From NCBI GenBank assembly GCA_964479445.1, contig CAYZMH010000010.1:1-44917 (forward strand): a stretch of DNA of 44,917 nt, in the 5' to 3' direction. The stretch comes from CAYZMH01 sp964479445. Its GTDB lineage: Bacteria; Bacteroidota; Bacteroidia; Bacteroidales; GCA-2748055. Below the pieces are notes generated by a model that did not search any database, was not told where the DNA came from, and saw only the letters and a list, made by a program, of their open reading frames with translations. Made by a program: the position numbers and the translations under genes. Positions 42,601-44,917 of the stretch are shown here, piece after piece; the stretch's first letter is position 1, and every line of letters starts with the position of its first letter.

Positions 42601-43014
42601 CCAGAAGGTGTCGGAGAAGGTGTAGGCGAGGGCGCCGACCAGTCCCGACCCGAGGATGGTGATGAGCTGGGCGCTGGTGTACCGGGTGTGGTACCCGTAG
42701 AATTTCCGCACCAGGTGGGTGATGGTCCAGAAGAGGAATAAAATGGTGAATGCACTGGCGAGGCCCGACAGGACATTCATGGTGAGGGCGACCAGTTCGG
42801 TGTTTCCGCCGGCGAACAGGGTGAAGAAACGGCCCAGGATCATGAAGAAGGGGGCGCCCGGGGGGTGACCGACCTCCTGTTTGAAGGCGGTGGCGATGAA
42901 CTCGCCGCAGTCCCAGAAGGAGGTGGTCGGTTCGATGGTCATCAGGTAGACGATGGCGGCGATACCGAAGACGGTCCAGCCGGATATCAGGTTATAGAGC
43001 CGAAATGTTTTCAT
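39640..43014 (-). CDS. DUF2723 / GT117-type membrane glycosyltransferase-like protein
   Basis: 1124 residues. The N-terminal about 600 residues carry some 12-13 membrane helices with the DUF2723 pattern TTSFWDCGEFIATAFKQEVG followed by HPPGAPFFMILGRFF, in which the conserved Asp/Glu pair sits in a GT-C-like active site. The animal homologue TMEM260 is a protein O-mannosyltransferase. A soluble C-terminal half follows, ending in helical repeats of TPR character (about residues 960-1110, for example EEGDEERAVEVLDHCMEHM). In Bacteroidota it may add sugars to exported proteins; this is inference from TMEM260. The ATG at 43014 follows a -7 element by 29 bases. Confidence 0.9.
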   Translation of the reverse strand: MKTFRLYNLISGWTVFGIAAIVYLMTIEPTTSFWDCGEFIATAFKQEVGHPPGAPFFMILGRFFTLFAGGNTELVALTMNVLSGLASAFTILFLFWTITHLVRKFYGYHTRYTSAQLITILGSGLVGALAYTFSDTFWFSATEAEVYATSSLITAFVFWAMLKWENIADEPHANRWIILIAYLMGISIGVHLLNLLTIPALVFIYYFKKFPYTRNGFLLSILASIVILGAIMYVIIPLIPYFASRFELMFVNGFSLPFYSGVVFFMVLLFALTIFGIYYTHRKRKVTWNTILVSFFVIIIGYSSYSIIMIRSIANTPLDESNPETIFTLKSYLNREQYGDRPLMHGAYFNAKPTSVEEGKTTYYMGEDEYFEVNKDRQYTFNPEFEGFFPRIWSSQGKHAGEYIYWANLNESDLYNVRTDQQGNPVRGRMGQVQYDRNNPKAPPTFGQNMRFFVRYQLGHMYFRYFMWNFAGRQNDLQGHGEPTKGNWISGIKFLDEARLGTQENLPDFIKNNEAHNKYYFLPLILGLVGLIFHFRKHWKDAWIVTLLFVLTGIAIVVYLNQYPLQPRERDYAFAGSFYAFAIWIGLGVTGLIEAIRKKVKSVAVPVGVTVITLLLVPVLMASENWDDHDRSDRYTAKTLAMNYLGSLDDNAIIFTNGDNDTFPLWYIQEVEDFRTDVRVVNLSYLTADWYIEQMNHKYYESDPLPLSLTREQNVQGTRDFAYLVETAGALIRQKYEQNIEKYRDEVTRLYEEAKTLVDQSSLPSRFPNDYNAFTALEESMDPMRLFSYLNTFGNQEIAERINIDRDGINALIGDMEKLVRTIDADYVPLESAMDFFASEDPRFRDGQYFIPARKFIIPSDSTIVDEQIVPESLQQYRADEVRFQLSEEVIYKNSLTQLDLLAHNNWERPVYFSNTVTPDNFLGLENTFIQEGLSYRIAPIKAPNTSYMGVVDTDRMYQMLMEEFQWGGIDNPDVYLNENNRRMTIKYRYSFAILGRALAEEGDEERAVEVLDHCMEHMPHERVSLNFSVVPLIQSYFAAGATEKALELVTKLERINEQELNYFRSLIREQSPGYLKLDNDYLQSVRDLSTMSQVCMGYGETETSRRLEQKVQTYIQEYEQTFR

Positions 43015-43043
43015 TGAATGCCGGTTACATGTTCAATACGGCA

Positions 43044-43051
43044 CAAAGATA
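43044..43051 (-). promoter_or_regulatory. Putative -7 element for the DUF2723 gene
   Basis: TATCTTTG on the minus strand, about 30 bases before the ATG at 43014; exact TAnnTTTG match without an obvious -33 TTG. The remaining intergenic stretch to 43246 shows no gene or structure. Confidence 0.4.
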
Positions 43052-43246
43052 AGAGGTTCGTTGGAATGTGCCGACACTTTTTGAAAAAGGAGGGAGGAAT
43101 TCGGTTCGTTTCGGGGGCGAGAATGAACAATCCCTCCGGCGGGCCTGTCCTGTATAGGAGACCCGGAGCCGCGGGGAACGCGTATCCTGCTGCATGCTGC
43201 GGGCGGGGGATCAGACTGTTATGAACACACCAAACGAAATCACAAT

Positions 43247-44062
43247 ATGAAGGTACACGGTAAAACAATGGTTGTCACCGGAGGTGGCAGCGGAATTGGC
43301 AGGGAGCTGGTGCTGGCGTTGTTGAAGCGCGGGGCACGGGTAGCTGCCGTTGACATGAATGAGAAGACGTTGAAGGAGACCCTGGAGCTGGCCGGTGAAG
43401 CGGGCGACCGGGTATCACTCCACACGCTTGATATTACAGACAAAGCCGCGGTGGACCGGTTGCCGGGTGAGGTGAAGGAGCAACTGGGCGAGGTGGACGG
43501 ACTGGTCAATAACGCGGGGATCATCCAGCCTTTCCTGAAGGTGAATAACCTGGATTTTGATGCGATCAACAAGGTGATGAAAGTGAACCTGGACGGGGTG
43601 TTGTACATGACCAAAGCGTTTTTACCCTGGCTGCTGGAGCGGCCGGAAGCGCACCTGGTCAATGTCTCGAGCATGGGGGGCTTCCTGCCGGTGCCGGGTC
43701 AGAGTGTTTACGGCGCATCCAAGGCTGCGGTGAAGCTGTTCAGCGAAGGGCTCTATGCCGAGCTGCTCAACACCAACGTACGGGTCACCACGGTATTCCC
43801 GGGGGCGATCGCCACCAACATCAGCAGCAATTCCGGGGTGGGAACCTCGCAGGAGCAATCGGAGTCGGATGATGACCAGGGAGGCGGTTTCAACCCGATG
43901 CCTGCCGGTAAAGCCGCACAGGTGATCCTAAAAGCCATCGAGAAGGACCGGTTCAGGGTGATGGTCGGGAAAGACGCCCGGTTCATGGATTTCATCTACC
44001 GGTTGAACCCGCGGTTTGCCACGCGGTACATCACGAAGAAGATGGCGTCGTTGTTGAACTGA
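43247..44062 (+). CDS. SDR family oxidoreductase
   Basis: 271 residues, classical short-chain dehydrogenase. NAD(P)-binding TGGGSGIG at residues 11-18, an Asp after strand 2 (AAVDMNEK), DITDKAAV, NNAGI, and the catalytic Ser in NVSSMGG with Tyr155 and Lys159 in YGASK. The Asp of VDMN suggests NAD rather than NADP. The C-terminal extension (residues about 195-225) contains an acidic, serine-rich loop before KDARFMDFIYRLNPRF. Substrate unknown. Followed by a strong terminator. Confidence 0.92.
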   Translation: MKVHGKTMVVTGGGSGIGRELVLALLKRGARVAAVDMNEKTLKETLELAGEAGDRVSLHTLDITDKAAVDRLPGEVKEQLGEVDGLVNNAGIIQPFLKVNNLDFDAINKVMKVNLDGVLYMTKAFLPWLLERPEAHLVNVSSMGGFLPVPGQSVYGASKAAVKLFSEGLYAELLNTNVRVTTVFPGAIATNISSNSGVGTSQEQSESDDDQGGGFNPMPAGKAAQVILKAIEKDRFRVMVGKDARFMDFIYRLNPRFATRYITKKMASLLN

Positions 44063-44090
44063 CCGGCAGGAAGGATCAGCTGGAGAAATA

Positions 44091-44127
44091 AAAAAAGGAG
44101 CCCCGTTATGGAAGCTCCTTTTTTTTT
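44091..44127. terminator. Bidirectional rho-independent terminator
   Basis: Stem AAAAAAGGAGC/GCTCCTTTTTT (44091-44101 with 44114-44124), a 12-base loop and T runs on both strands, between the SDR gene and the convergent T9SS cargo gene. Confidence 0.85.
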
Positions 44128-44145
44128 ATGATTGGTTGGGGTTAG

Positions 44146-44916
44146 TTATTTTACCACGATCCCCTCCGATAGGATGGCGTCACCCGCTTTCAGCAGGTAG
44201 GTACCCGGGTCGAGGGTTTCCAGCGACAGGGTTTCACTTACCATACCACCCGTGGGCCGCACAGTCTTTTGCATCACCTGCTGACCGTTCAGGGAGTAGA
44301 TCTCCAGGGTAACCTCATCCTGGTCGGTGGCAAACTCGATGGTCACGATGCCATCGGACGGATTGGGATAGACCGCTGCATCATTCAGCTCCAGCTCATC
44401 GAATCCCACCAGGTCCTGGATGGTAATGGTCGCGGTCACCACCGGTCCGCAATTATTCGCATCATCCAGCTCCACGGTATAATCTCCCCCTTCCCCTTCG
44501 GTAAGGGTAAAGGTCCCGTTCCCCTGCGAAGTCCCCGCCGGCTGCAGTGTAAAGGTATAGGGCGTCGTCCCGCCACTTCCCGACACCACGATCTCCCCGT
44601 CGGCGTCGTTGGTGATGTCGGACTGGCTCACAAGGTTTATGGCAAGCTCACCGGGCTCGTTGATGGTAACCGTCCCCCCTTCCTCGGTACAATTCTCCGC
44701 GTCGGCCACCACCACATCATACTCACCGGCCGCGAGGTCCGTAAAGTTCGGGTCGTTGGTCTGATATGAATCCCCATTATCGATGGAATACTGGAAAGGC
44801 GATCCAAAGCCACCGCTTGCGCCGACGATGATGGAGCCAGTGGCATCTCCGTTGCAGCCAGTAACATCTGTTATAGTTGTATTCACATCCATAGGAAGGC
44901 AGCCAATATTTCCTAC
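44146..44916 (-). CDS. Type IX secretion cargo protein with SprB-like repeat (N-terminus outside window)
   Basis: The frame is open to the right edge, so only the last about 256 residues are seen; the ATG at 44892 is internal. The remaining part has one SprB-type repeat (VTGCNGDATGSIIVGASGG, then FQYSIDNGDSYQTNDPNFTD and GEYDVVVADAENC) and a second, related repeat ending in DDANNCGPVVTATI. The last about 75 residues are a type A T9SS sorting domain: AAVYPNPSDGIVTIEF, IYSLNGQQVMQ, LDPGTYLLKAGD and a basic final residue. The protein is exported across the outer membrane by T9SS and attached to the cell surface or released. It is probably a large adhesin whose bulk lies outside the window. Confidence 0.9.
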   Translation of the reverse strand, partial: VGNIGCLPMDVNTTITDVTGCNGDATGSIIVGASGGFGSPFQYSIDNGDSYQTNDPNFTDLAAGEYDVVVADAENCTEEGGTVTINEPGELAINLVSQSDITNDADGEIVVSGSGGTTPYTFTLQPAGTSQGNGTFTLTEGEGGDYTVELDDANNCGPVVTATITIQDLVGFDELELNDAAVYPNPSDGIVTIEFATDQDEVTLEIYSLNGQQVMQKTVRPTGGMVSETLSLETLDPGTYLLKAGDAILSEGIVVK

Positions 44917-44917
44917 A

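Noticed and set aside
43221..43249. Nine-codon frame (MNTPNEITI) ending over the SDR start codon
   Set aside because: Too short to judge, no ribosome binding site or conservation evidence; likely chance.

Overview
The window looks like a chromosomal segment of a member of the Bacteroidota, most likely the order Bacteroidales. Evidence: a PorP/SprF-type protein at the left edge and a type IX secretion cargo C-terminus at the right edge; a eukaryote/archaeal-type single-chain glycyl-tRNA synthetase; fumarate reductase genes in the order C-A-B with a single-polypeptide cytochrome b; YfhO, DUF2723 and DUF6427-like membrane proteins; and repeated TAnnTTTG (or TAnnTTCG) elements just upstream of genes, the -7 element of the Bacteroidetes primary sigma factor. 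No ribosomal RNA operon, phage, insertion sequence or CRISPR array was seen. The sequence contains one run of 100 N (38900-38999).

Layout. 1-10.9 kb: PorP/SprF fragment, YfhO-like membrane protein, glycosyltransferase, glyS, nadB, dusB, CPBP protease and a conserved unknown protein. 11.1-17.5 kb: two different M24 (aminopeptidase P-like) peptidases bracket the frdCAB operon. 17.6-21.3 kb: alpha/beta hydrolase, Spy-like periplasmic protein, S41 protease and dCMP deaminase, the last two overlapping. 21.3-23.35 kb: an AT-rich islet with an AbiEi-like regulator and a broken AbiEii-like nucleotidyltransferase, next to tRNA-Leu(CAA). 23.6-28.3 kb: ALDH7-type aldehyde dehydrogenase, dxs and an OmpA-type lipoprotein. 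28.3-32.7 kb: a leftward translation and RNA block, rplM-rpsI-rpsB-tsf then pyrH-frr, each half closed by a terminator. 32.8-38.8 kb: outer-membrane barrel protein translationally coupled to an O-antigen ligase-like protein, then a nucleoside deaminase, alkyladenine glycosylase, purD and a DUF6427-like membrane protein. 39.0-44.9 kb: polysaccharide deacetylase, DUF2723 glycosyltransferase-like protein, SDR oxidoreductase and the T9SS cargo fragment.

Most of the window is ordinary core genome. The accessory part worth attention is the islet at 21.3-23.2 kb. Its regulator is intact and sits behind a near-consensus promoter whose spacer holds a perfect inverted repeat, with more TGATAA copies downstream. 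Its partner toxin gene lacks the catalytic DxD segment and is frameshifted at an A7 run. I read this as a decayed type IV toxin-antitoxin (AbiE-like) module with a surviving regulator. Other points are a roughly 106-residue charged tail on ribosomal protein S2, a structured leader in front of rpsB that pairs only on the transcribed strand, and an assembly gap whose two flanks carry the same 18 bases.
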